Below, piece after piece: positions 46,245-58,018 of a stretch of 64,000 bases of DNA (within the stretch, counting starts at the first letter, position 1; the number at the start of each line of letters is the position of its first letter). A program made the position numbers and the translations under genes. Below the pieces are notes generated by a model. The model had not been told where the DNA came from, searched no databases, and was given only the letters and a program-made list of their open reading frames with translations. This stretch comes from Bog-473 sp963783245 (GTDB taxonomy: Bacteria > Actinomycetota > Acidimicrobiia > Acidimicrobiales > RAAP-2). Location: NCBI GenBank assembly GCA_963783245.1, contig CAWAMS010000005.1, positions 124,001-188,000 of the forward strand, in the 5' to 3' direction.

Positions 46245-47615
46245 GTGGCCGTGTCACACCCCCTCTCTAAGGTCCTCGTGTGGCCCTTCCCACCCTCGCT
46301 CCTCCCGCCCTCGCCGTCCGACGTCGCTCCTCCCACCGTTGCCGGTGCGAGCGTCGCCGCTGCGGTCGGGACGCTCGAATCCGCCCTGTGCCAGATGCAG
46401 TCGGTGCTGCGGGCGACGTCGCCGTCGGTGCTCTCGGGCGATGAAGCCCTGGTGTTGGTGGACCTGTTCGCCCGGGCCGAACGGACCGCCGCCTCTGGCA
46501 TTGCCCTGTTCAGCCCCCGGGTGCTCCATACCGGGGCCCACGCCAAGGTCGGCCATGGCGTGGCCGCCGACTGGCTGGGCGCGATCTGTGGGTCCTCGGC
46601 CTCGGTCGCCAAGGACCGCCTGGCCGCCGCCACGACGGCCAGTGCCGATGCGGCGCTGAGCGAGGCCCTCCAGGGCGGCGCACTGTCCTGCGCCCAGCTC
46701 GCCGTGCTCGGACACACCGAGGCGGCGGCCCCGGGGAGTGCCAAGACCCTGTTGGAGCTGACCGGGGCCGGGGCGTCGCACCACGAACTGGCCACGACCG
46801 CCAGCGCGCTCATCGCCGCCGCGCGCAGCGCAGAGGACGAGGCGACCCGGCGCGCCCGGGTCCACCAGCACCGCCATCTGCGCCAGCACCAGTGCCCGTC
46901 GGGCGGGGTCAGGGGGGCGTTCTTCTGCGACGAGGTGCAATGGGCCCGGGTGGCCCCCTTGATCGAGGCACGGGCCAAGGGACGCTTCAAGGCCGCCGGG
47001 TCCAAAGGCGGGGCCTCCCTCGAGGCCCACCGCCTCGATGCCTTCATCGACCTGTTGGCCGGTGCGGGCCGCGGCGGCGGGTGCTCGGTCGAGACCTTGG
47101 TCATCGTCGACGCCGCCGCGCTGCGCCGGGGCACGACACAAGAAGACGAGACCTGCGAGATCGAGGGCATCGGCGCGGTCTCGGTCGGAGCGGCCACCGA
47201 GTTGCTGGGCGAGTCGGCCCTGCGTTATGTGATCAAAGAGGGTTTCGACATCAAGACGGTGACCCGGTCCTCACGCACGATCGCCAAAGCGCTCGAGGCG
47301 GCCCTGCTCGTGCGGGACCGCACCTGTGTCGTCCCGGGCTGTGGCAAGCGGCTCGGCCTCGAACGAGACCACGTCGTGCTCGACTACCACAAAGGCGGTC
47401 CGACCGAGCTCGACAATCTTGTGCGCATGTGCCCGGGCTGTCACGCCCTCAAGACCTTCGGCGGGTGGCGCCTCAGCGGCGGGCCCGGGAACTTCACCTG
47501 GGTCCCCCCCGCACACCCCAAAAGTGCGGGCGCCATCTCGAGGGCCCGCAAGGTGGCCGCCGCCAAGGGGCGGGCCGGCGTGACCGGGGAGCGCAACCGG
47601 CTCAGGCGGACGTGA
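46245..47615 (+). CDS. DUF222/HNH endonuclease, 13E12-repeat type
   Basis: 456 residues, intact. N-terminal DUF222 region (LVLVDLFARAERTAASGIAL, VAADWLGAICGSSASVAKDR, HLRQHQCPSGGVRGAFFCDE), C-terminal HNH: CVVPGCGKRLGLERDHVVLD from 361, then GGPTELDNLVRMCPGCHALK. The DH pair, the Asn of LDNL and four Cys of two CxxC zinc pairs are all there. Mycobacterial 13E12 repeat genes are alike and occur in multiple mobile-looking copies. GTG 46245 is the likely start, though the first 30 residues are weak. Substrate DNA and role unknown. Confidence 0.88.
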   Translation: MAVSHPLSKVLVWPFPPSLLPPSPSDVAPPTVAGASVAAAVGTLESALCQMQSVLRATSPSVLSGDEALVLVDLFARAERTAASGIALFSPRVLHTGAHAKVGHGVAADWLGAICGSSASVAKDRLAAATTASADAALSEALQGGALSCAQLAVLGHTEAAAPGSAKTLLELTGAGASHHELATTASALIAAARSAEDEATRRARVHQHRHLRQHQCPSGGVRGAFFCDEVQWARVAPLIEARAKGRFKAAGSKGGASLEAHRLDAFIDLLAGAGRGGGCSVETLVIVDAAALRRGTTQEDETCEIEGIGAVSVGAATELLGESALRYVIKEGFDIKTVTRSSRTIAKALEAALLVRDRTCVVPGCGKRLGLERDHVVLDYHKGGPTELDNLVRMCPGCHALKTFGGWRLSGGPGNFTWVPPAHPKSAGAISRARKVAAAKGRAGVTGERNRLRRT

Positions 47616-47723
47616 GCCTTTCTCGTCCGAAGTCTTCAGGTCTTCAGTCGAGAGCCTCGACCAGACAATTCGGCCTCTCTCAGTGACCGTGTCGGCAATG
47701 GCCGAATGCGCGGCGAACGGATA

Positions 47724-48515
47724 TTACGCAAGTCCCCCTGTTTGCCGAGGAATGCCGATCTGATCACCGAGGGACATGATCGTCTCGGTAAAGAGCAGCT
47801 GCGGATCGAGTACCGCATTGCGCCAATGCCCGAAAAGTTCAAGGCTGATTGCACCGATGATCGTGCTCCACGCTTGCAGTGCGCGCAGCACTATCGAGGT
47901 CGGAGCATCGCTCATGAGGACGTCGCGCACGGGTGCCAACGCGGTATCGAGCGCGGCCGCACGCGCAGCAGATGACGCCGACGCCGACGCCCGCTCCGGC
48001 GTTTCAATCCTGAGACGGCCGGACCGGTACGACTCGGCCACCGGACGCATCAACGCGACAGCCAGCCGGGTGTAGGGAATGATCGTCTCTTCAGGCGCAC
48101 GGTAGCCGGGCACCGGCGAGCCGAAAATGAGGCCCCACTCATGGGGACGAGCCAGCGCCCACGTGCGCATGGCGCACGGCACGGCCATCCAGCGCTCAGC
48201 GTCGCTGCCGTCAGCCGCGGTGCCCTCATCGCTCGCCTGCGATTGTCCGGCCGCTCTTTCGCCCGCAAGGTCGGCCGCCTGTTCGGCTGCGTCGGCCAAC
48301 GAGGTGTAGGCCGCAACGATCAATGCGCTCAACAAGGCGTCGCGCCCGTCGAAATAGCGGTAGAGCGCCGATGGGGCCATCCCCAAATCGCGGGCGATCG
48401 ACCGCAATGAGAGGGCGGCCGCTCCCTCTTGGGCCAAGTGTGTCCCGGCAACCTCGAGGATCTCGCGGGTCACCTCATCACGGACCCGATCCCTGGCGGT
48501 GCGTGCGACGGACAT
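47724..48515 (-). CDS. TetR-family transcriptional regulator (TetR_C_13-like)
   Basis: 263 residues. DNA-binding helices: EVTREILEVAGTHLAQEGAA, LSLRSIARDLGMAPSALYRY, FDGRDALLSALIVAAY. The ligand domain contains PCAMRTWALARPHEWGLIFG and SPVPGYRAPEE, typical of the TetR_C_13 group. A Ser/Ala-rich insertion (AGQSQASDEGTAADGSD) lies between. It is divergent from the Ddn-like gene; the 125 bases between hold several GAACA/TGTTC motifs, probable operators for both genes. Confidence 0.92.
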   Translation of the reverse strand: MSVARTARDRVRDEVTREILEVAGTHLAQEGAAALSLRSIARDLGMAPSALYRYFDGRDALLSALIVAAYTSLADAAEQAADLAGERAAGQSQASDEGTAADGSDAERWMAVPCAMRTWALARPHEWGLIFGSPVPGYRAPEETIIPYTRLAVALMRPVAESYRSGRLRIETPERASASASSAARAAALDTALAPVRDVLMSDAPTSIVLRALQAWSTIIGAISLELFGHWRNAVLDPQLLFTETIMSLGDQIGIPRQTGGLA

Positions 48516-48593
48516 GGGAACAGTCTGAATGGTCCGCAACGAGAACACAAGTACTGGACACGAACACTGTTCACATTTATGATTACTGTTCTC
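48516..48593. promoter_or_regulatory. Cluster of GAACA/TGTTC half-sites, probable TetR operators
   Basis: A perfect dyad gaacactgttc is at 48562-48572. Further half-sites are ggaaca near 48517, gagaaca at 48541-48547 and its mirror tgttctc at 48587-48593. All lie between the divergent TetR and Ddn-like genes, which suggests cooperative binding by the TetR protein. Confidence 0.65.
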
Positions 48594-48640
48594 GCCAGTT
48601 GGCGAGCATCCATGCCACCAGCAAAAGAACGGAGAACCCC

Positions 48641-49120
48641 ATGGCGAACACAACCAACACTCCCGGCCCGACTCCCGAGTCCACGTACTACAAGCGACCA
48701 GGCTGGTTCATGCGCAAGACCCTCACGCCCTTCCTGAATCTCCTCATGCGGCTTGGTATCAGCGCCTGGGGCTCCCGCGTGCTCGAGCATCGGGGACGCC
48801 GGTCGGGCACCTTGCACCACACGCCGGTCAACCTCCTCACGCTCGGCGAGAAGGATTACCTGGTGGCCGCCCGGGGCGAGACCGAATGGGTGCGCAACGT
48901 GCGCGCCGCCGACGGAAATCTCACTCTGATCCTGGGTCGTCAGCGCCAGGACCGCACCGCCACCGAGGTGCCGGTGGATGCTCGTGCCCAGATCCTGCGC
49001 GCCTACCTCCGGCGGTGGAAGTTCGAAGTTGGCATGTTCTTCGAAGGGGTCGGACCCGATTCGACCGACGCCGAGTTCGCAGTCATCGCTCAGCGACACC
49101 CGGTGTTCATCCTGCACTGA
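48641..49120 (+). CDS. Deazaflavin (F420)-dependent nitroreductase, Ddn family
   Basis: 159 residues. Signature segments: MRKTLTPFLNLLMRLGISAW, VLEHRGRRSGTLHHTPVNLL, DYLVAARGETEWVRNVRAAD and FEVGMFFEGVGPDSTDAEF. The GRRSG motif and WVRN bind F420 in Ddn of M. tuberculosis, which reduces quinones and activates nitroimidazoles. Cofactor use is inferred from family. ATG 48641 follows GGAG at proper distance. Likely controlled by the divergent TetR. A further F420-type gene besides the cluster at 10.9-14.2 kb. Confidence 0.9.
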   Translation: MANTTNTPGPTPESTYYKRPGWFMRKTLTPFLNLLMRLGISAWGSRVLEHRGRRSGTLHHTPVNLLTLGEKDYLVAARGETEWVRNVRAADGNLTLILGRQRQDRTATEVPVDARAQILRAYLRRWKFEVGMFFEGVGPDSTDAEFAVIAQRHPVFILH

Positions 49121-49162
49121 TAAACCTTCACATCACTTGGCCCGACGATGACGGGGAGCGCC

Positions 49163-50039
49163 ATGTCCGACGAGAACGAGGTCAGGCTGGGTCACCAGAA
49201 CCTGATCGACTACAGCCGGGCCTCGACCCAATGGGCCAGCAGAGGATCGCTCCATCAAGATCGCGACGCACTTTTCTATGCGGGAGGGTCGTGGATTCCC
49301 GTCGTCGGCAATGGTGCTTTCCGGACGGATGATGCGGTAGATCCCGAGGATCTCCTGGACAGGACAGATGCATTCTTCAGCCGTCGAAAACGCGGCTACA
49401 GCATCAAGGTCCGTGACAACGGGGAGGACGACGACCTACGGGCAGCGTGCGAGGCCCACGGCCTGGTCCCGCTCGGTGAACCGACGCCGCAGATGATCTG
49501 CCACCACAGGCTCGACACTCCTGCTCTCCCCGCCGGTATCTCTCTGCGCGCCGTGCGGGACGAGCAGGGTGTGGCCGATTTCGCCGCCGTCGACGCCGAT
49601 GCGTACGGAACCTACGGCATGCCGGCCGAGGTCTTCGACCAGATATTCGACCGGCCTCAACGCCTGTTGGCGAACGTCCAGACCGCCGTCGTGGTGGCCT
49701 ACCGGGCGGACAGGGGGGACCGGGCGGACCGGGGGGAGCAGCCGATCGCCACGGCGCTGACGTATCTCAGCGGCGGGGTGGCGTCCCTGCAATGGGTCGG
49801 CACCGTCGCCGGAGCCCGCCAGGCGGGCCTCGGCCGGGTCGTCACCGTGTGGGCGACCAACGCCGCCTTCGACATGGGCGCGACGTCAGTGACCCTGCAA
49901 GCGTCGCCGATGGGCGAGCCGCTCTACGTCAAGCTCGGCTACGAGACCCGCTATCACTATCGCGACTACGTCTGCTGGACCGTACCTGTCCCTCGCCGCC
50001 ACGTCGATCGGCGTCCCGCCCCCCTCGGCCGAGAGGTAA
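49163..50039 (+). CDS. GNAT N-acetyltransferase (3' end uncertain)
   Basis: About 280-290 residues. The N-terminal half is unknown; the C-terminal half is a GNAT domain with ISLRAVRDEQGVADFAAVDA, TALTYLSGGVASLQWVGTVA, then acetyl-CoA loop ARQAGLGRVVTVWATNAAFD and LYVKLGYETRYHYRDYVCW. Homology ends near 49990. The open frame continues to 50425 across the antisense oxidoreductase, which is not believable; TAA at 50037 in another frame is the nearest stop, so an indel is assumed. A low-complexity RADRGDRADRGEQ lies in the domain. Substrate unknown. Confidence 0.65.
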
Positions 50040-51045
50040 GCGGCGTCGACGAGCCGGTGGGCCTCGAGAGCCTGGTCCAGACCGGGAACGGGGGCGCTGC
50101 CGTCCACAACGGCTTCGACGAAGGACCGATCCGCTTCCACATAGGCCCGAATCGCCAGGCCGACCTCGTCATGGCCGAGCGGCAGCGCGTCGACCCAGGA
50201 TGGCGATGGGCAGGGGCGCACCTCGGTGCCGTCACTCGTCTGGATGTGCAGCGGTCCCCGGAACTCGTCGTCCAACCAGACCATGCCCTCCTGACAGAAC
50301 AGCTCGATGCGACGCGTCGAGCCACGGCTGAGGATGTTGTGCCACACACTCGTCAGGTGTGCCTCCAGCCCGGAGGCGAACGACAGCGACACGGTCGCCA
50401 GGTCTTCGATGCCCTCGTGGCCTGAGAAGTTCGCCGTGCGGGCACTGAGCCGGTCCACGTCGCCGAAACAAAAACGCAGGATGTCCACGTCGTGGATGGA
50501 GTGCTCGATCAGACAACCTCCGCCTGCCTGGGTCACATCGGCTCGCCACTGTGAGGCGTAGGTGCCCTGAATCGGGAAGTACTGATCGTCACGGAAGATG
50601 GCGGCCATGGGCCGACCGAGCGTGCCCGAGGTCACCAGTTCACGGAGGGCACGAAACACCGGGGCCGAGCGCAGGACGAGTCCGCACTGTGCCGGGACCG
50701 GTTCCGGTGATGCGGCCACCGCGGCAACCAGTGCGTGCGCGCCGTCGAAGTCGGTGGCCAGTGGCTTTTCGCAGAAGACGGCGCGGCCGTGGGCGAGCGC
50801 CGCGTCCACGGCGTTCCGATGGGCGACCGTGGGCGTGCAGATCCAGACGGCGTCGCAGCGCTCCATCAGCGCATCGAGGTCGCTCACCACGTCGGCTCCG
50901 AACGCGGTCGGCAAAGCGCTGGGCCCGCTCCTCGCTCCGGTCCAGCACCACGCAGATGTCAGCATCGATGAAACCGGCCTCGATCATCGCCCGCGAACCC
51001 GAGCCCGTGGGCCCAAGAGATGAGCCCCGTACCGACAAATCCCAT
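49886..51045 (-). CDS. Gfo/Idh/MocA-family oxidoreductase (frame breaks near 51015 and 50910)
   Basis: About 386 residues. N-terminus MGFVGTGLISWAHG holds the Rossmann GxGxxS; after two breaks follow AMIEAGFIDADICVVLDRSE, AFGADVVSDLDALMERCDAV, WICTPTVAHRNAVDAAL, and the catalytic EKPLA with GGGCLIEHSIHDVDILRFCF. The EKPL Lys and the H-x3-D of IEHSIHD are the expected catalytic residues. Uses NAD(P) to oxidise a sugar- or inositol-like substrate. The C-terminal tail beyond residue 350 overlaps the GNAT end, so the stop at 49886 may be affected by an indel. Confidence 0.82.
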
Positions 51046-51117
51046 GCGCACCACGTCCCGGACACTACGCGCGGCGGGACCCCGTGCGTTCCTACCGTTG
51101 ACGTAAAGGTACGATCA

Positions 51118-52894
51118 ATGGACATGCACACCACCAACGGGATCACGCTGCCCGTGCCTGACGCACGTGGGGACCGCTACAAGTGGACGGTCCTGTCCAA
51201 CACGACCCTCGGCGTCTTGATGGCCACCATCGATTCCTCCATCCTGCTCATCGCACTGCCGGACATCTTCCGTGGCATCGGCATCAACCCGCTCCTGCCC
51301 GGGAACACCTTCTACCTGCTGTGGATGATCCTGAGCTTCCTCATCGTCAGCAGCGTGCTCGTCGTCAGCCTCGGCCGACTGGGGGACATGTACGGGCGGG
51401 TCAAGATGTACAACCTCGGTTTCGCCGTCTACACGTTCTTCTCGCTTCTGCTGTCGATCACCTGGATGTCGGGCTCGGCCGCCGCCCTGTACCTGATCAT
51501 CATGCGGATATTCCAGGGCGTGGGCGCCGCCTTCCTCATCGCCAATTCCGGGGCGCTCCTGACCGACGCCTTCCCCGAGCATCAGCGGGGCATGGCGCTC
51601 GGCATCAACCAGGTGGCCGGCATCAGCGGGTCGTTCCTCGGCCTCGTCCTGGGTGGGATTCTGGGCCCCATCCAGTGGCGCCTGATCTTCCTGGTCTCGG
51701 TGCCGATCGGGCTCTTCGCCACCATCTGGGCCTATCACTCCCTGCGGGAGGTCCCGGTGCGACGGCACGGCCGGATCGATTGGCCCGGCAACATCACCTT
51801 CGCCTTCGGCCTCATCGCGCTGATGGTGGGGATCACCTATGGGATTCAGCCCTACGGCGGCCACATCATGGGCTGGACCAGTCCGTTCGTGCTCAGCTGC
51901 CTCGTCGGGGGCGTCGCCCTGCTCATCGCCTTCGGCATCATCGAGACGCGGGTGGACGATCCCATGTTCCGGCTCGACCTCTTCCGGATCCGCGCCTTCA
52001 CCGCCGGCTGCATCTCCACGCTGCTGGCCGGCATCGGGCGGGGCGGCCTGATGTTCATCCTGATCATCTGGCTCCAGGGGATCTGGCTGCCCCTGCACGG
52101 CTACGACTTCGCCCGCACCCCGCTGTGGGCGGGCATCTACATGCTGCCGCTGACGGCCGGCTTCCTCATCGCCGGTCCGATCTCGGGCTTTCTGTCCGAC
52201 CGTTTCGGCTCGCGCCCTTTTGCCACCGGTGGCATGTTGGCGGCCGCGCTCACCTTCGGGTTGCTCGAGCTCCTCCCGGTCGACTTCCCCTACCCGGCCT
52301 TCGCCGTGCTCTTGCTCTGCAACGGGCTGGCAATGGGGGCATTCGCCGCGCCCGAACCGGGCCGGCGTGATGAACAGCTTGCCCAGCCAGCACCGCGGGG
52401 TGGGCGCGGGCATGAACTCGACGTTCCAGAACTCGGCCCAGGTGCTCTCGATCGGCATCTTCTTCACGCTCATGATCATCGGCCTGTCCTCGACGCTCCC
52501 GGGTGCGCTCTTCGTCGGGCTCAGGGCGCACGGGATCCCGGGTCCAGCGGCGCGGCGGGCGGCCGGCCTCCCCCCGGTCACCTCGCTGTTCGCCGCCTTC
52601 CTCGGCTTCAGCCCGGTCCAACATCTCTTGGGCGCACCGGTGCTTTCGCACTTGTCGGCCGCCAATCAGGCGACGCTCAACGGACGCGGGTTCTTCCCCT
52701 TGCTCATCGCCAAGCCGTTCAAGGCCGGCCTCGATGCCGCCTTCGACTTCGCCGTCATCGCCTGCCTGATCGCCGCCGCGGCGTCGTGGCTGCGTGGCGG
52801 CAAGTACGTCTACTCCGAGGACCCTCCCATCGACGTGGCCCCTGCCGAGACCGAGGAGCCCGAGGCCCTCGAAAACGTCGGCGTGGGCGGCTGA
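51118..52894 (+). CDS. MFS transporter, DHA2 (14-span) type (frame break near 52365)
   Basis: About 592 residues with 14 membrane spans. Motif A region SLGRLGDMYGRVKMYNLGF, motif C-like GINQVAGISGSFLGLVLGGI, and the first span TTLGVLMATIDSSILLIALP with the D-x-S motif typical of drug:H+ antiporters. The break falls between spans 11 and 12, after AMGAFAAP; the next frame goes on with NRAGVMNSLPSQHRGVGAGM. Other residues are as usual. Export of a drug-like or metabolite cargo is expected. Divergent from the Gfo/Idh gene. Confidence 0.9.
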
Positions 52895-52913
52895 GACTGA
52901 AGCCGATCGGCGA

Positions 52914-53567
52914 TCAGTGCACCCGGTCGCGCCAACCCAGGGCGTCGACGAATCGAGCCGTGACGAGGACCAGCATGGCGATGGCGTGACGCTCGCGGCG
53001 GCGGATGGGTGCCGGTCGACCGCCGCAGACGGTGAGATCGGTTTCGGGGATCGCCTCGACGAACACACCCGAGCTGGTGGTGTCGTTGGACGGGTCGGCT
53101 CCGCTCTGCGACCCTTCGGCGAACGCGATCAGCCAGGCGATGCTGGGCGCGTCACCGTGCACCTCGGTGAAGGTCTTCATGCCCAGATCGGCCACGGCGA
53201 GCCACGTGAGATCGAAGAGCGACATGAGCTGGCCCGACAGCGTGTTCATGGCTGCCGTCGCCGTCGCCGCCTGCAGGATCGCGGCCGCCGCGTTGAGGAC
53301 GGTGTCCTCACGGTCCTGGGCCACCGCAGACAGCTCGCGCACGTCTTCGACGCCCGCTCCGGGGATGTTGCGGATGCCTTTGCACACCGCATCGACGGCG
53401 CCGGGCAGGTCGGGGAGCTCGACGACGAACTCGTCGATGGCCACGCCGGCTTCGCGCTCGAGCACCTCGAGCCCGATGACGTTGCCCTTGACCGCCCCGA
53501 TCTCCGCGGCCACCGCTCCCAGCACGCCCGGAGCGTCGGGCAACCAGATCCGCATGCGGGTCAGCAT
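52914..53567 (-). CDS. ACT-domain protein of the ATP-grasp operon
   Basis: 217 residues. The first 75 are an ACT domain: MRIWLPDAPGVLGAVAAEIG, AVKGNVIGLEVLEREAGVAI, then ELPDLPGAVDAVCKGIRNIP. ACT domains sense amino acids or small ligands. The rest (LNAAAAILQAATATAAMNTL, SGVFVEAIPETDLTVCGGRP, RRRERHAIAMLVLVTARFVD) has no known match that I recall. It starts 14 bases after the transglutaminase gene, so it belongs to the same operon as the ATP-grasp/alpha-E protein. A role as sensor for that system is an inference. Confidence 0.75.
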   Translation of the reverse strand: MLTRMRIWLPDAPGVLGAVAAEIGAVKGNVIGLEVLEREAGVAIDEFVVELPDLPGAVDAVCKGIRNIPGAGVEDVRELSAVAQDREDTVLNAAAAILQAATATAAMNTLSGQLMSLFDLTWLAVADLGMKTFTEVHGDAPSIAWLIAFAEGSQSGADPSNDTTSSGVFVEAIPETDLTVCGGRPAPIRRRERHAIAMLVLVTARFVDALGWRDRVH

Positions 53568-53581
53568 GGGGGGTGCATTCT

Positions 53582-54420
53582 CTAGTTCGTCCTCATGATG
53601 TGCACGCCGACGTGCATGGTGTGCTCGGCGTTGCCGGCATAGATGCCTTTTACCGGGGGCACGTCGGAATAGTCACGTCCCCGACCGATGGCGACGTGAC
53701 GCTCCCCGACCGCACAGTGGTTGGTGGGGTCGTACGCCCACCACGAACCGGTCCAGACCTCGACCCATGCATGGCTCTCCCCGACGATCTCTTCACCGAC
53801 GACCGCGTCAGCATCGGGATGGAAGTAACCCGACACGTAGCGCGACGGCAGGCCGACCGACTTGGTCATGGCCAATGCCAGATGGGCGAAGTCCTGGCAG
53901 ACACCGGCGCCGTCGATGAAGGCCTCGTGCGCCGAGGTGTGCACGCTGGTCACGCCGCGCACGTAGCGCAGCGACTCGTGGGTGCGCTCCATGATGTTGT
54001 GCGCCGTCTGCAGGGGGGTGGCCGCACGCAGGCCCGATGCGAGCTCCGCCAGCTCGGGTCCGGGTGCGGTGAAGAGCTTGTGCGAGAGATAGTCGGCCAT
54101 CGTGCGCGCGGCGTCGTCGACGTCCGCCCACGATGCGTCCTCGGGCGCCTCGGGTCGTTGGGTGTCGATCAGCGCCGTCCCGGTGATGGAGAGCATCTCG
54201 TGGCCCCGGTCGACGTTGAAGGCGACGACCTGCGTGCCCCAGTAATCGACGTAGGAGTACTGCGGTGCCGGAGGCACCGTCGCGATCTTCGTCTCGAGCG
54301 CGGTCTGCCGGCGCTCGGTACGTGGGGTCAGGCGGAGCTCGTTGTACGACGCCCGCGCCGGCGCGTTGTAGTCGAAGCGGGTTTCGTGCGACACGTGCAG
54401 CCGCCAGCCGTCGGCCCGGG

Positions 54421-54424
<4 letters not shown>
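53582..54424 (-). CDS. Transglutaminase-like protease of the ATP-grasp/alpha-E system
   Basis: 280 residues. N-terminal beta domain LHVSHETRFDYNAPARASYN, ELRLTPR, then a catalytic domain with C175 (GAGVCQDFAH), H218 (GESHAWVEVW) and D232 (YDPTNH), a full papain-like triad. Such proteins are encoded with circularly permuted ATP-grasp and alpha-E proteins in a conserved peptide-making and -breaking system. GTG 54424 overlaps the stop of the ATP-grasp gene (GTGA). It likely cuts the peptide made by the ATP-grasp partner; the substrate is unknown. Confidence 0.9.
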
Positions 54425-56943
<2,519 letters not shown>

Positions 56944-57010
56944 TACGCTTACAGGCTTGTGTTTCGCGAGGGTTTCACGGGCGCGAACGGTCGATGACAC
57001 CAGACCGGGT

Positions 57011-58003
57011 TCACTCGATCAGGCCGAGCTCCCGGACATCGTTGCGTTCGCTGATCAGCTCTTCGGTGGTCACCGCGATGCGCTGCCGGGCGAAGTCGTC
57101 GTGCTCGAAGTTCTCGGCGACCGACCAATTCCCCTGGCCGTCGGACACGACCGGGAAGCCGAACTGGAGCCCTTCGGGAGCGCCGTACTCACCCGAACTG
57201 GCGACGGCCACCGACGTGCAGTCGCCCGGGGCCGTCTTGGTGCGCAGCGAGACGACGGTGTCGATGGCGGCCGAGGCAGCCGATGCGGCCGAGGACGAGC
57301 CGCGCGCCTCGATGATGGCCGCCCCCCGCTTCTGCACCGTCGTGATGAAGTCGCCCCGGAGCCAGTCGTGGTCGGTGATGACCGCGGTCGCCGGATCGCC
57401 CCCGATGCGGGCATTGGCGAAGTCCGGGAACTGTGTCGCCGAATGGTTGCCCCAGATCGCCATGTTGGTGACGGAGCCGACGGGTGCCCCCGCCTTGTGG
57501 GCCAGTTGGGCCTTGGCCCGGTTCTCATCCAGGCGGGTCATGGCGAACCAGCGGTCAGGGGGGATCTCGGGCGCATTGGAACGTGCGATGAGGCAGTTGG
57601 TGTTGCAGGGATTCCCCACGACGAGAATGCGCACGTCGGATGCCGCGTTCTCGGCGATGGCCCGGCCCTGGGGCTTGAAGATCCCGCCGTTGACGCTGAG
57701 TAGGTCACCCCGCTCCATGCCGGCCTTGCGGGGGATCGAGCCGACCAGCAGGGCCCACGAGGTGCCGTCGAAGGCGGTCTTGAGATCGGAGGTGGCGACG
57801 ATGTCGGTGACCAGCGGGTAGGCACCGTCGTCGATCTCCATGACGACGCCCTCGAGCACGCCCAATGCCGGTTCGATCTCGAGGAGGCGCAAGACGATCG
57901 GCTGGTCGGCGCCGAGCAGCTGGCCCGAGGCGATGCGGAAGAGGAGGGAGTAGCCGATCTGGCCGGCCGCGCCGGTGACGGTCACATGGATGGGAGCTGC
58001 CAT
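57011..58003 (-). CDS. mdh: Malate dehydrogenase
   Basis: 330 residues. NAD site VTVTGAAGQIGYSLLFRIAS, substrate Arg loops SIPRKAGMERGDLL and MTRLDENRAKAQLA, VVGNPCNTNCLI, and the catalytic His in NMAIWGNHSATQFPDF. This is the LDH-like cytosolic type of actinobacteria. It converts malate and NAD to oxaloacetate in the TCA cycle. ATG 58003 has an AAAGGAAAG site. It lies 15 bases after icd, forming a TCA pair, and in front of the ATP-grasp gene on the same strand. Confidence 0.97.
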   Translation of the reverse strand: MAAPIHVTVTGAAGQIGYSLLFRIASGQLLGADQPIVLRLLEIEPALGVLEGVVMEIDDGAYPLVTDIVATSDLKTAFDGTSWALLVGSIPRKAGMERGDLLSVNGGIFKPQGRAIAENAASDVRILVVGNPCNTNCLIARSNAPEIPPDRWFAMTRLDENRAKAQLAHKAGAPVGSVTNMAIWGNHSATQFPDFANARIGGDPATAVITDHDWLRGDFITTVQKRGAAIIEARGSSSAASAASAAIDTVVSLRTKTAPGDCTSVAVASSGEYGAPEGLQFGFPVVSDGQGNWSVAENFEHDDFARQRIAVTTEELISERNDVRELGLIE

Positions 58004-58018
58004 GGGTGCTTTCCTTTC

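Noticed and set aside
46027..46659. 210-codon frame before the HNH gene
   Set aside because: It overlaps the HNH gene in another frame and has low-complexity Ser/Pro/Arg sequence without a start context.
47647..47661. Hairpin gtcgag-agc-ctcgac as a terminator between the HNH and TetR genes
   Set aside because: The stem is only 6 bp and no T-run follows on either strand.
49163..50425. Full-length GNAT frame to 50425
   Set aside because: Beyond about 49990 it is antisense to the Gfo/Idh oxidoreductase, which has conserved residues; the extension has no recognisable features.
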